The notes: generated by a model from the sequence alone, not told the origin. A stretch of 64,000 nt of DNA from Thioclava sp. GXIMD2076 (GCF_037949795.1 NZ_CP149934.1:1-64000), one strand, 5' to 3'; positions 51,070 to 60,891 are shown, counted from the stretch's first letter. Numbers and translations are program-made.

Positions 51070-53616
51070 ATGAGTCACCAGTTCCTTCGTGATGCCAGAA
51101 AGCGTAACCGCTTCATCGCGGCCCTCGGGCTGGTGCTCATCATTGGCGTGGCGCTTTACGGGATCTTCCAGAACGCGCGGGACGTCGGGCGCGAAATTGA
51201 TACTCTGGCCAGCGCCAATACCGACAGCCCGCAATGGACCCTCTCGCAGATCGAGGTGGAGTTCGACCGGATGCGGCTGGCGCTACTTGGCGTCAAACCC
51301 GAAGTGTCCGAAACGGTGGAGGATTTCCGCCAGCGCTTCGACATATTCTACAGTCGTATCCAGACGGTGACCGAAGGCTCTGGCTTCCGCGAGATCCTGC
51401 GCGATCAGGGCGGCGCCAAGCCTTTGGCTTCGGTCTGGCATTTTCTCGACCATACTGCCGAGCGGCTTGATGGCAATCTGCCTTTCAACGAAGCGATGAA
51501 AGCGCGTGTGGTTGCCGAGGCGCGCGCCGCCGAAGGCGACCTGCGCGCGCTCGCACTGATGGGGCTTTCGATCTTTTCCGAACAGATCAAGGACCAGCGC
51601 GAGCTGGTCTTCAAGGCGCTGGTCAAGCTGGCGTTGATGACCTTGATCCTGTTTTCCATCCTTGCGATGGGGGCGGTGGCGCTCTGGCGCCTGTGGCGGT
51701 TCGGCCAGCAGAAGGCGCTGTCCTTGCGCGATGCGATGACGCGGATCACGGCGGTGGTCAACGCGTCGGTCGATGCGGTGGTCGTGGTGGATGCCGAAGG
51801 GACCATCGTCGAGTTCAATGGTGCGGCAGAGACCATCTTTGCGTGTCCGAAGGCCGAGGCGATCGGGCGCGAGATGGCGGACTTCGTGACGCTCCCCACT
51901 ACGGCGGCCAGCCGTCGCGGTCTGAACGAGCTTGAAGCCAAGCGCGCCAATGGCGAGGTGTTCCCCGCAGAACTGTCCATCCGCGAGGCCGAGCTGCGTT
52001 CCGGGCGCCTGCATGTCATCTATCTGCGCGACATTTCGCGCCGTGTCGCGGATAAGGCCGAGCTGATTGCGGCGCGTGACAGGGCACTGGCTGGCGAGCG
52101 CGAGAAATCGCGCTTTGTCTCGGTCATGAGCCACGAGTTGCGCACGCCGCTCAACGGTCTGCTCGGCTCTTTGGAGCTGATCCGCGATACCGATCTCGAT
52201 CAGCGCCAGACCTCCTTGGTCGAGGCGATGGAATTTGCAGGCCAGTCGCTCTTGCAACATGTCAATGACGTGCTTGATGTCGAGCGGTTGGATGCAGGTA
52301 AGCTCGATATCGCAAAGGTCGACTTCGATCCGCGCGGGCTGGTGGAAGAGATTGCCAAGGCGTTGCGCCCTGCTGCGTCCGGGCGCGGTAATTCGCTGAC
52401 AGTGGAGCCCATGACGTCGATCCCCAAAGCGGTGATCGGCGATCCGGCGCGCCTGCGGCAAGTCATGATGAACATCGTCGGCAATGCGGTCAAATTCACC
52501 CGCAACGGGCTTGTCCAGATCGAGATGGAATATGCGATGGCGGGGCAATCGCTCGAGATCAGGGTCATCGATAGCGGCATTGGGATCTCGCGGGCTGATC
52601 AGGAACGGATCTTCGAGGATTTCGTGTCGATCCTGCCTACCGGCGCGCAAGACATATCGGGGACGGGTCTGGGGCTGGGTATCGTGCGCCGTCTTCTCGA
52701 GGCGATGGGCGGAAAGCTCGGCGTGGAGAGCGAGCCGGGCGAGGGCACGGTGTTCTGGTTCTCGTTACCTGCGCCTACGGCGCTGGTGCGGCGTCAGGCC
52801 GAGCCGCAGCCTAAGGCTGCGGCCGTCATTCCACCTTGCGATATCCTGATCGTCGAGGATAACGCCCTCAACCGCGAGGTTCTGCGCCAGATGCTCCTGC
52901 AGGGGCAGCACCGGGTGGTGATGGCCATTGACGGGCAGGACGGGGTAGATGCGGCGCGCAAGCAGAAATTCGACTTGATTCTCATGGATCTGAACATGCC
53001 GGTCCTCGACGGGCGGCAGGCCACTCGGGTCATTCGTGCCAGCGACGGGCCGAACCGCGACACGGTGATCGTGGCGGTCACCGCCAATATCTCGCCCGAG
53101 GCGGCGGCGGAGCTGAAGACGGCGGGCTGCGACGATGTCGTGTGCAAGCCGATCAACCGTGCCGCGCTGAACCGTCTGCTTCTGGCCCAGCATCAGCAGC
53201 AGTCGCAGCTGGATGCAGAGGCGGATGGCTTTGCCGATCCGCTGATCCGCGATGATCTGCGCGAGATGTATGGCGCGGAGGAATTTAGTGCCCTCGAGCA
53301 GGCCTTTCTTGCCGAGGGGCGCAAACGGTTATCGACCCTCCAACAGAACCTCATGTATGACGATCTGGAAAGCTTCGCCTCGATCGCGCATCAGTTCGCG
53401 GGATCTGCGGGAATATTGGGGTACAAGAAGCTGCATTCCATGCTCAAATGTTACGAGAACAGCGCAAGGGACGGCGATAAGGACGAGTTGTCGCGCAAGA
53501 TGGAAGAGCTTCTTGATCTCTGGGTCCGTGTGGAGGAGATGATCCACGGGTCGTCCGCTGGACCGTTTTTGACGCCGGCATCTGCCGCGCCTGCACCGCG
53601 TAAGATCCTTCCCTGA
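51070..53616 (+). CDS. Hybrid sensor histidine kinase with REC and Hpt domains
   Basis: Inner-membrane sensor of 848 residues. A first helix at about 17-33 and a second at about 183-207 enclose a periplasmic part of about 150 residues. A PAS domain follows (about 225-335, ASVDAVVVVDAEGTIVEFNG), then HisKA with phospho-accepting His355 (VMSHELRTPLNG), an ATPase domain (NIVGNAVKF, DSGIGIS, GTGLGLGIV), a receiver with Asp640 (DLILMDLNMP) and an Hpt domain with His774 (AHQFAGSAGILG). The whole phosphorelay except the final regulator is in one chain, and no response regulator gene is adjacent. It is coupled to the periplasmic molybdopterin-fold protein, which could present its signal. Confidence 0.93.
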   Translation: MSHQFLRDARKRNRFIAALGLVLIIGVALYGIFQNARDVGREIDTLASANTDSPQWTLSQIEVEFDRMRLALLGVKPEVSETVEDFRQRFDIFYSRIQTVTEGSGFREILRDQGGAKPLASVWHFLDHTAERLDGNLPFNEAMKARVVAEARAAEGDLRALALMGLSIFSEQIKDQRELVFKALVKLALMTLILFSILAMGAVALWRLWRFGQQKALSLRDAMTRITAVVNASVDAVVVVDAEGTIVEFNGAAETIFACPKAEAIGREMADFVTLPTTAASRRGLNELEAKRANGEVFPAELSIREAELRSGRLHVIYLRDISRRVADKAELIAARDRALAGEREKSRFVSVMSHELRTPLNGLLGSLELIRDTDLDQRQTSLVEAMEFAGQSLLQHVNDVLDVERLDAGKLDIAKVDFDPRGLVEEIAKALRPAASGRGNSLTVEPMTSIPKAVIGDPARLRQVMMNIVGNAVKFTRNGLVQIEMEYAMAGQSLEIRVIDSGIGISRADQERIFEDFVSILPTGAQDISGTGLGLGIVRRLLEAMGGKLGVESEPGEGTVFWFSLPAPTALVRRQAEPQPKAAAVIPPCDILIVEDNALNREVLRQMLLQGQHRVVMAIDGQDGVDAARKQKFDLILMDLNMPVLDGRQATRVIRASDGPNRDTVIVAVTANISPEAAAELKTAGCDDVVCKPINRAALNRLLLAQHQQQSQLDAEADGFADPLIRDDLREMYGAEEFSALEQAFLAEGRKRLSTLQQNLMYDDLESFASIAHQFAGSAGILGYKKLHSMLKCYENSARDGDKDELSRKMEELLDLWVRVEEMIHGSSAGPFLTPASAAPAPRKILP

Positions 53617-53787
53617 GAGTGGCGCATACGCTCGGGAATGACAGGCCGTATTATCCATCTTGTCAGCCGTCCGCATGAAGGCTAGAGGCGGGGCCGCGCG
53701 CGTGCCGAGAGCTAACCGGCTCCGCATGTCACGCATCTGTCTTTATCGTCATGCCATGTTCGTCCCGAACACAGAGAGGGTCCGCCT

Positions 53788-55158
53788 ATGACACAGGTTC
53801 CGTTGCAGATGGGGTGGGAGGAATGGCTGGCATTGCCCGGGCTCGGGGTGCCTGCGATATTGGCCAAGGTGGACACAGGCGCGCGGACATCGGCGCTGCA
53901 TGCGTCTGGCATCGAGATTACCGGCACGGCCGAGGCGCCGATGGTGCGTTTCACCCTGCAGCCCGTGCCGGAAAATGACGCGATTGCAGTGCAGTGTGAA
54001 TGCCCGCTTCTGGACCGGCGCGATGTGACCTCGTCGAATGGCGAGACCGAGCAGCGCTATGTGATCGGCACAGATGTCGAGGTGGGCGGCGCCCGCTGGC
54101 CGATCGAGATTACGCTGACCGACCGCTCGACCATGGCCAGCCGAATGCTGCTGGGCCGGCAGGCTCTGGGAGATCATGTAACGGTGCTGCCTGCCGAGCG
54201 GCGGTTGCAGGCCGAGCTGGATTATACGGGCTACACCGTGCCCGCGCCTGATGATCAGGCCCGTCCGAGCCTGCGGATAGCCATCCTTACACGCGAGGAT
54301 AACTTCACCACCCAGCGTCTGGTCGAGGAGGGCCGCGCGCGGGGCCACAAGGTCGATGCGATCGACACAACGCGCTGCTATATGGCGATCAACACGCTCG
54401 CGCCCGAGATCTATTATGACGGGCGCAAACTGCCGCGCTATGATGCGGTGATCCCGCGGATCGGCGCATCCATCACCCCTTACGGGGCGGCGGTGCTGCG
54501 CCAGTTCGAAACGCTGGGCACCTATTGCGTGAACGGCTCGCACGGGATTATGGCCTCGCGTGACAAGCTCTGGGCGCATCAGATCCTTGTGGGCGCAGGG
54601 ATCGGGATGCCCGACACCGCCTTTGCGGCCTCGCCCAAGGATACCACCAACCTGATCGAACTGGTGGGCAATGCACCGCTGATCGTGAAGCTTCTGGCCT
54701 CGACGCAGGGCAAGGGTGTGGTGCTGGCCGAAACGCGCAAGGCCGCAGAAAGCGTGATCTCGGCGTTCCGCGGGCTGAAGGCCAATTTCCTCGTGCAGCA
54801 TTTCGTGCGAGAGGCGGCGGGCGAGGATATCCGCTGTCTGGTGATCGGCGGCAAAGTCGTGGCCGCGATGAAGCGCAAGGGGGCGGAGGGCGAGTTCCGC
54901 TCGAACCTGCATCAGGGTGGCACGGGCGAGGTGGTGAAGATCACCCAGCAGGAGCGCCGCATGGCGGTGAAGGCCGCGCGCAGTTTCGGGCTCGGCGTGG
55001 CAGGGGTAGACCTTCTGCGCGCCTATGACGGTCCGAAGGTGCTGGAGGTCAACTCCTCCCCCGGTTTTCAGGGGATCGAGGCGGTGGCGGGCAAGAATAT
55101 CGCAGCCCTTCTCTATCGTGAGATCGAGCAGCGCAAAGCCGTTCCCCGCAAGGCCTGA
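53788..55158 (+). CDS. rimK: RimB-RimK fusion: retropepsin-like protease domain plus ATP-grasp ligase
   Basis: Two-domain cytosolic protein of 456 residues. The N-terminal part (about 1-150) is of the ATP-dependent zinc protease/RimB type with the retropepsin motif AKVDTGARTSALHA and LLGRQALG. The C-terminal part (about 160-450) is the RimK ATP-grasp ligase (IAILTREDNFTTQRLVEEG, RIGASITPYG, PLIVKLLASTQGKGVVLAE, DLLRAYDGPKVLEVNSSPGFQGIE). RimK adds glutamates to the C-terminus of ribosomal protein S6, and RimB is its separate partner in pseudomonads. Here both are one chain. The stop codon abuts that of the convergent gene, TGATCA. Confidence 0.9.
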   Translation: MTQVPLQMGWEEWLALPGLGVPAILAKVDTGARTSALHASGIEITGTAEAPMVRFTLQPVPENDAIAVQCECPLLDRRDVTSSNGETEQRYVIGTDVEVGGARWPIEITLTDRSTMASRMLLGRQALGDHVTVLPAERRLQAELDYTGYTVPAPDDQARPSLRIAILTREDNFTTQRLVEEGRARGHKVDAIDTTRCYMAINTLAPEIYYDGRKLPRYDAVIPRIGASITPYGAAVLRQFETLGTYCVNGSHGIMASRDKLWAHQILVGAGIGMPDTAFAASPKDTTNLIELVGNAPLIVKLLASTQGKGVVLAETRKAAESVISAFRGLKANFLVQHFVREAAGEDIRCLVIGGKVVAAMKRKGAEGEFRSNLHQGGTGEVVKITQQERRMAVKAARSFGLGVAGVDLLRAYDGPKVLEVNSSPGFQGIEAVAGKNIAALLYREIEQRKAVPRKA

Positions 55159-55665
55159 TCAGTAGCCGGTGACGCCTTCAAGGGCGGGGAGCGGCACGGG
55201 AGCCGTCACGTCTTCGGGGCGGCGCTTCTCGTAGAAGGCGTTACCGCCTGTGGTCAGCACATAATTGATATTGTTGTAGCGCGCGCGATAGGTTGCGGTG
55301 TGGAAATACAACGAGTTGCCGATATAGGGGTGACGCTCGCCGCGCAGCACCGAGCGCGCTGCCGCGCGGATATAGGGCGCGCTGTCGAGATTCATCTTGC
55401 GGCTCATGATGCCGCGGGCGAACTGGTTTTTCTGCATCACGACACCGCAGACCGTATTCGGGAAATCGGGCGAGCGGACGCGGTTCATCACCACCGAACC
55501 GACGGCGATCATCCCGTCGCGGCTGGAGCGGTTGGATTCGAAATACATCGCCCGTTCCATGCATTCCTGCGGGGTGGCACGCGGACCTATGCCGCAGCCT
55601 GCCAGAAATGCGCTCAGCACCAGTCCGGCAAGGAGAGCGAGGCGGGAAGAGAGAAGATGGGGCAC
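55159..55665 (-). CDS. Cell wall hydrolase, SleB-like lipoprotein
   Basis: Envelope protein of 168 residues with a lipoprotein signal (LSAFLAGCG, lipobox LAGC near residue 25) and a hydrolase_2/SleB fold: ECMERAMYFESN with the likely catalytic Glu, GMIAVGSVVMNRVRSP, FPNTVCGVVMQKNQFA and SLYFHTATYRARYNN. It is predicted to cut glycan strands as a lytic transglycosylase. It starts 32 bases after the stop of the FUSC gene on the same strand, so it may share its transcript. Confidence 0.88.
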   Translation of the reverse strand: MPHLLSSRLALLAGLVLSAFLAGCGIGPRATPQECMERAMYFESNRSSRDGMIAVGSVVMNRVRSPDFPNTVCGVVMQKNQFARGIMSRKMNLDSAPYIRAAARSVLRGERHPYIGNSLYFHTATYRARYNNINYVLTTGGNAFYEKRRPEDVTAPVPLPALEGVTGY

Positions 55666-55697
55666 GATTGGATCCGCGATCGAAAGTTTGGCTGTGG

Positions 55698-57686
55698 TTA
55701 ACGTGTCAGATATTCGTCGAGCTGGCTATGCAAAAGCTCCAGCGCCTTGCGCAGATCGGTCTCGGTGGTCTGCGGCGGCAGGGGAGGCAAAGCCGCCCCT
55801 ACATCATGGCGAATGGCTTGCGCGAAGCTTCTGGCCGTTTCTTCGAGCGCACGGGCTTTCTCCGGATCGGGTTCGGGGGCCAGCAGGGCATGGCCGGTTA
55901 CGGCGCCTGCCAGCACCCTGAGCGCGCCCAGAACGCGGGCGGCCTTGTCCAGCTGATCGGCCGAACGCCGCCCCTCCATCATCTTGCGCTGGCGCACGGT
56001 CTCGGCATGGGTGCTTTCGAGCCCCGCCTGCCGGCGCAGCCGGTCAACGGGTTCGGGCAGGCCGGTGCTGCCGACCGAGGCCGCCGCATAGTCCATATTG
56101 GCCTGCACGGCACGCGCCAGAATATCGCGGAAATAGGGTTCGGCACGGCCCGGCCAGAGGGTGGCGCCCACGACGAACGCGATGGCCGAGCCCAGGATAT
56201 TATCGAGCGCGCGCGACAGGGCAATGCCGTGATCGGGCATCAGCAACTCTGTCACCAGAACGAAAAGCGCGCTGACCCCTATGGTGAAGATGGTGTAATT
56301 CACCCGTTTGAAAGCGATGGTGAGCGCCGAGGTCGGGATAATCACGGCCAGCAGCGTCAGCTGCCCCGGACCGAGCGCCAGCAGGCCCGCGGCCAGAAGG
56401 CCGCCCGCGATCGAGCCCAGAACCCGTTCCAGCATACGCGGCCATGTGGTCGAGAGCGCGGGCTGCAGCACGACGATAGTCGCCATCGTGGCCCAGTAGA
56501 AATACTGCATCTCGAGTGTCACGCAGATCAGGTAGGTCGCCACCACTGCAACCGTCAGCCGCAGGGCGTGGCGCAGGATCGGGTCAGGAATGTTGCGCCA
56601 GCTGGGGCGGGGCGTGCGGTCCGATTGCGGCGCTTGGGTCTCGGGGGGCTCGCCGCGCAGATGCTCGGCCAGACGCAGGAAGGCCTCTGCAACCGCGCTG
56701 ACCACGGCCTGCGATTGTGCGCCGCCGCGTTCTGCCGCACGGCGCAGGTCTTCGGCCTCCCAGACCAGCCGGTCGGGATTGGGGTGGCGGGTCATCGCCT
56801 GCATCTGCGCCTCCGACAGCAGCGCCCCGATCCGCGCAAGCTGTTCGCGCAGCGGTGCTTCTTCGGTGGGTGCAAGCGGCTCGCTCAGCATGTGGTCGAG
56901 CGCGATCATCGCGGCAAAGATCCGGTCGGCGGTACCCAGTTCGGCCATGAACTGGGTCTGGCCATTGCCCACGCCCAGGATGGTGCTGCGCGCCCGTTCG
57001 ATGGCTGCGCGCAGGGCGCGGCGGTATTCGGGTTCGGCGGCGCCCAGGATCTCCTGCTGGCCCAGCCGCGCGGCCATGGCTGCGTTCATCTCGGAAAGCC
57101 GGGCAAAGACCGAGGCGATCGCGCGCCGAGCCGGACTTTGCGAGCGCAGCCGCCAGATCCAGAAGCTGAAGACCAGCGCCCAGATGCCGCCTATGAGAAA
57201 TGCGCCGGCCAGATGCAGGGAGGCGATTGGCGAGCTGGGAAAGCCCACGGCCACGCCGCCCACCACGCAGATCAGCGTGCCCGACTGCGCGCCTGCGGGG
57301 CCGAATGTGCCGCCAAGGGCGGGCAGGAAGATGATCGGGATCAGCGTCAGGCAGGCATAGATCGGCCCGAGGCCTGCGCTTGCCGCGCCAAGGAAAGCCG
57401 CCAATGTGCCTGCCGCCACAAAGGCTCCCATCGCGCGGAAACGGGTGCGGTCGCGCCCGCCCGGGTCGCATAGGCAGACCCAGAAGGCGGCAAAGGCGGC
57501 CCAGAGGAGCTTCGGCTCGCCACTGGCCACCGCCGTCAGCACCATTGCGGCAAAGGCCAGCGAGGCGCGCAAGCCCTCGGCGACGCCTATGAATTCGGGG
57601 ACCATGCCGATCGAATATCCCTCGAGCCGCCGCGCGAGGCGGTAGATCAACGAGCCTGGGGCGGCAGGGATGGAGGGCTGGGGCAT
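55698..57686 (-). CDS. FUSC/aromatic acid exporter family protein
   Basis: Inner-membrane protein of 662 residues with the fusaric-acid-resistance (AaeB/YccS-type) build: two membrane blocks (about 30-175 and 345-500) each followed by a long soluble part. Landmarks are LRASLAFAAMVLTAVASGEPKLLWAAFAAFWV, read in parts, LPALGGTFGPAG, HALRLTVAVVATYLICV and MATIVVLQPALSTTWPRMLERVLGSIAGG. Such proteins are thought to export aromatic carboxylic acids, which would fit the catabolic genes in this window; no periplasmic adaptor gene is next to it. Confidence 0.85.
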   Translation of the reverse strand: MPQPSIPAAPGSLIYRLARRLEGYSIGMVPEFIGVAEGLRASLAFAAMVLTAVASGEPKLLWAAFAAFWVCLCDPGGRDRTRFRAMGAFVAAGTLAAFLGAASAGLGPIYACLTLIPIIFLPALGGTFGPAGAQSGTLICVVGGVAVGFPSSPIASLHLAGAFLIGGIWALVFSFWIWRLRSQSPARRAIASVFARLSEMNAAMAARLGQQEILGAAEPEYRRALRAAIERARSTILGVGNGQTQFMAELGTADRIFAAMIALDHMLSEPLAPTEEAPLREQLARIGALLSEAQMQAMTRHPNPDRLVWEAEDLRRAAERGGAQSQAVVSAVAEAFLRLAEHLRGEPPETQAPQSDRTPRPSWRNIPDPILRHALRLTVAVVATYLICVTLEMQYFYWATMATIVVLQPALSTTWPRMLERVLGSIAGGLLAAGLLALGPGQLTLLAVIIPTSALTIAFKRVNYTIFTIGVSALFVLVTELLMPDHGIALSRALDNILGSAIAFVVGATLWPGRAEPYFRDILARAVQANMDYAAASVGSTGLPEPVDRLRRQAGLESTHAETVRQRKMMEGRRSADQLDKAARVLGALRVLAGAVTGHALLAPEPDPEKARALEETARSFAQAIRHDVGAALPPLPPQTTETDLRKALELLHSQLDEYLTR

Positions 57687-57808
57687 GGGCTATGTCTTTC
57701 GCTCGGATGGACCTGATCTAGGACCATGAGCCGCGTTTGGGAATGCCGCAATCTGTCGCAAGCGGCCGGAACCCTGCGGCTTTGGCCGCGATGCAACAGC
57801 GCATGACA

Positions 57809-57838
57809 AAGGCCGCATCCCTGATGGAATGCGGCCTT
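57809..57838 (-). terminator. Terminator of the GMC dehydrogenase operon
   Basis: AAGGCCGCAT pairs with ATGCGGCCTT around a 10-base loop. Read on the minus strand it lies 19 bases after the cytochrome c stop and is followed by TGTC; the T run is short. Confidence 0.7.
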
Positions 57839-57856
57839 CGTGCAGCAGGAGCGCGA

Positions 57857-59260
57857 TCAGACCTGTCTGCGGCGCGCGCGGCGGAAAACACCGATCAATC
57901 CAAGGATCACGATCACCGCGATGATGATGCCCGCCCATGTCATCCATGCGGCGTTCTTCACGATCCACGGCACCTCGCCGCCCGAGCGGATGGTGTCCAC
58001 GGCGGCCTTGTCCAGCTTCGGATCGGTGCCGCCGAAATTCGTCTGGACATACTTGGCAAGGGCCGCGATCTGGCCGTCATCAAGATCGTTCCTGAAGTTC
58101 GGCATGACCGAATAGCCCGTCGCATCGTGACGGCTGATGCCTTCGGCAATGGTCATCACGAGGTTCGAGGGATCTTTCGAGGTCACAGGGGCCGATTTCG
58201 ACAGGCTCGGGAAACGTCCGTCGGGTGCGCCCTGACCATCGACACCGTGACAGGCGGCACAGGCCGAATTGTAGAGCTTCGCCCCATCGGTCGTGCTGTG
58301 ATCGGCCAGTGCATCGGCATGGTCGGGATTGCCCTGCCAATCGGCGGTCTCGTAGCTCGTGATCGGCACTTCCTGCACGGCGGGGGAGGCCGCCACATCA
58401 ATGGCCGATTGCACCGCAGGCACTTTCTTGAGATAGGCCGCGATCGCTTCCAGATCGTCATCCTTCAGCTTGCTGAGCGAGTGCTCGACCGCTTCGGCCA
58501 TCGGACCTGCGGCCGATCCATGCCCTTTGGCAAAGCCGTTTCTCAGATAGGCGACGATATCCTCGTTCGACCAGTCGCCAATCCCGGTGGCCTTGTCGGG
58601 CGTGATATTGGGGGCACGCCAGCTTCCCAGCGAGCCACCGCCCAGATATTCGGACTGTTTCTCGTTCATCATCAGCCCGCGCGGGGTGTGGCAGGTGCTG
58701 CAATGTTCGAGCGCATCCACCAGATAGGCGCCGCGTGCTTCCTGATCCGACAGGCCGTCCGGTGCCGTCCAGCCAGGCTTGGGCGAGAAGAGCATGTTCC
58801 AGCCGATCATCAGCGCGCGCTGGTTGAAGGGGAAGGGCAGGTCGGTTTTCTCGGCAGGGGCTGCATCTACCGGATCAACGCCCTGCATCAGGTAGGTATA
58901 GAGCGCCTTCACATCCGCATCCGTCATCTTGGCATAGGACGGGTAGGGCATGGCCGGATAGAGATGGGTGCCATCGGGCGTCACACCCTGACGGATGGCC
59001 TTGGCGAATTCGTCCTCGGACCAGGTGCCGATGCCATAGTCCTTGGAAGGCGTGATATTGGTGGCGATGATCGGCCCCATCGGCGAGGAGATCTTGTAGC
59101 CGCCCGAGAAGGGTTTGCCATCGACGGGCGCCGTGTGACAGGCGGTGCAGTCGGCGGCGCGGGCGATATATTCGCCCTGTTTCACCAGATCGGCATCCGA
59201 TTGCGCGAAGGCGCTGGTGGCCAGAGCCGTAAACACCGTTGCAAGAGTAAGCAGACGCAT
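57857..59260 (-). CDS. Triheme cytochrome c subunit of a membrane-bound GMC dehydrogenase
   Basis: Periplasmic electron-transfer subunit of 467 residues with a Sec signal (cleavage near SAFAQ). Three haem sites are present: CTACHTAP, CSTCHTPR and CAACHGVD. A C-terminal membrane helix (WMTWAGIIIAVIVILGLIGVF, read in parts) with a positively charged tail anchors it. The layout matches the cytochrome subunits of gluconate, sorbitol/fructose and alcohol dehydrogenases, passing electrons to ubiquinone. Last gene of the operon, 3 bases after the GMC subunit. Confidence 0.93.
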   Translation of the reverse strand: MRLLTLATVFTALATSAFAQSDADLVKQGEYIARAADCTACHTAPVDGKPFSGGYKISSPMGPIIATNITPSKDYGIGTWSEDEFAKAIRQGVTPDGTHLYPAMPYPSYAKMTDADVKALYTYLMQGVDPVDAAPAEKTDLPFPFNQRALMIGWNMLFSPKPGWTAPDGLSDQEARGAYLVDALEHCSTCHTPRGLMMNEKQSEYLGGGSLGSWRAPNITPDKATGIGDWSNEDIVAYLRNGFAKGHGSAAGPMAEAVEHSLSKLKDDDLEAIAAYLKKVPAVQSAIDVAASPAVQEVPITSYETADWQGNPDHADALADHSTTDGAKLYNSACAACHGVDGQGAPDGRFPSLSKSAPVTSKDPSNLVMTIAEGISRHDATGYSVMPNFRNDLDDGQIAALAKYVQTNFGGTDPKLDKAAVDTIRSGGEVPWIVKNAAWMTWAGIIIAVIVILGLIGVFRRARRRQV

Positions 59261-59263
59261 GGC

Positions 59264-60853
59264 TCAGACCTCCTTCGCGATGGTGTCGGCGGCGCGGATT
59301 GCCAGCGCCACGGCGGTCAGCGTCGGGTTGACCACCGACGAGGAGGGCAGGTTACCGGTGCTGACCACGAAGAGGTTCTCGTGATCCCAGCTGCGGCAGT
59401 CCTTGTCCACGACCGAGTCCGTTGCCTTGTCGCCCATGATGACCGTGCCCATGATATGGTCATGGTTGGCCAGATCGCGTGACATGTTGAGCACCTCGCC
59501 ATTCATCGCGCTGACAAACTGCTGATAGTCGTTGATACAGGGGTCGATCGCGCCACGGGCGTAGTCGTCCACCGCATAGGTGATGCGCAAATTGGGTTGG
59601 CCGAGCGCGTCCTTATGCGGCCCCGGTTGCACGCGGTTGGCCGGATCAGGCAGCGTCTCGAACATCGAATAGAGGCTCATATAGCGGGCGCTGTCATGTT
59701 TGATACGCGCGTCCAGCTCGGAGCCCAGAACGCCTTTTTTCAGCAGGCGTTTGGTCATCGCCTCGTTCGGGACGAAGTTGTTGACCGCGTGTTTCATGCC
59801 CGAATGCTGCGAACGTGTCGGGCCGTCGCGATAGCTGAAGATCGCGCCTTGCTGGATCGGGCCACGGCCCGGCCAGACCGGATCTTCCGAGAAGAAGTCA
59901 AAGCCCAGGCCAAGGTGTGGCATCAGGTTGCGCCCGACCATATCGCTGGAATTGCCGACCTCGGAGGTGATCATCAGCTTGGCGCTTTCATAGCCATGGG
60001 CGGCCAGCACGAAGACCTTCGCGGTCAGGCGGCCTTCGTCCCCTTTGGACGATTTCCATTTGACGGCGGCAATCTTGCCATCTGGACCTTTCTCGATCTG
60101 GGTCACGGTGGTGTTGGTCATCAGCTTGACGCCCGCCTCGACGGCGAGATCGGCGTGGAAGACGCCGGAATAATTCGCGCCGATCGGGCAGACAGGGGCG
60201 CAGTTGTTGTTGCCTACACAGCCCGGACGGCCACGGTAATTACCGCTCATCATGGCCGAGGGCTCGGCCACCACATCAAAGCCCAGAGGCTCGATCCGGC
60301 TTTTGAAGGTGTCCAGCATGTAGCTGTTTTTCTGCGCGGGCATCGGGAAATCTTTGGAGCGCGGAGGCCATGTCTCTCCCTTGCGCACGCCAGACTGGTC
60401 TTCCTTCATATTGCCTGCGACGCCAATCTCGTACTCGGCCTTCACATACCACGGCTCGAGATCGCTATATTCGATAGGCCAGTCGCGGCCCACACCATAG
60501 GTGGATTGCATCTTGAAGTCATCGGGGATGAAGCGCCATGTCGCGCCGCCCCAGTGCCAAGTCGAGCCGCCCACCAGTTTGAGGAAGTTGGCGATCATCG
60601 GGAAGTCGCCATCATTCTCGACATAGTCATGCGAGGCCGAGGTATGCGCCCAGGGCTCGTCCGGATAGGGGCCGTTATAATCGGTGCGGCGGGGAGAATT
60701 GCGGAAGGCCTCGATCAGGCGCCAGCGCGGAATGCGCACGCCCGCCTCGAGCATCAGAACGGATTTGCCTTGCTTGGCCAGCTCGTAGGCGGCATTCGCC
60801 CCTACCGTGCCGGAACCGATGACAATCACATCGGCATCATAGTCATTAGCCAT
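59264..60853 (-). CDS. GMC-family flavoprotein dehydrogenase, large subunit
   Basis: Catalytic subunit of 529 residues that oxidises a sugar, sugar acid or alcohol. FAD motif VIVIGSGTVGANAAYELAKQG at residue 9; the substrate-side His lies in DHIMGTVIMG and the late FAD contact in LPSSSVVNPTLTAVAL. It resembles the gluconate 2-dehydrogenase/2-ketogluconate dehydrogenase large subunits. It lacks a signal peptide, as expected if it is carried out with the Tat-exported small subunit. The small-subunit gene ends 38 bases upstream. Confidence 0.92.
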   Translation of the reverse strand: MANDYDADVIVIGSGTVGANAAYELAKQGKSVLMLEAGVRIPRWRLIEAFRNSPRRTDYNGPYPDEPWAHTSASHDYVENDGDFPMIANFLKLVGGSTWHWGGATWRFIPDDFKMQSTYGVGRDWPIEYSDLEPWYVKAEYEIGVAGNMKEDQSGVRKGETWPPRSKDFPMPAQKNSYMLDTFKSRIEPLGFDVVAEPSAMMSGNYRGRPGCVGNNNCAPVCPIGANYSGVFHADLAVEAGVKLMTNTTVTQIEKGPDGKIAAVKWKSSKGDEGRLTAKVFVLAAHGYESAKLMITSEVGNSSDMVGRNLMPHLGLGFDFFSEDPVWPGRGPIQQGAIFSYRDGPTRSQHSGMKHAVNNFVPNEAMTKRLLKKGVLGSELDARIKHDSARYMSLYSMFETLPDPANRVQPGPHKDALGQPNLRITYAVDDYARGAIDPCINDYQQFVSAMNGEVLNMSRDLANHDHIMGTVIMGDKATDSVVDKDCRSWDHENLFVVSTGNLPSSSVVNPTLTAVALAIRAADTIAKEV

Positions 60854-60891
60854 TGGGTATAGTCCAGATTTCTAAAATAGTTACAGCGCGA

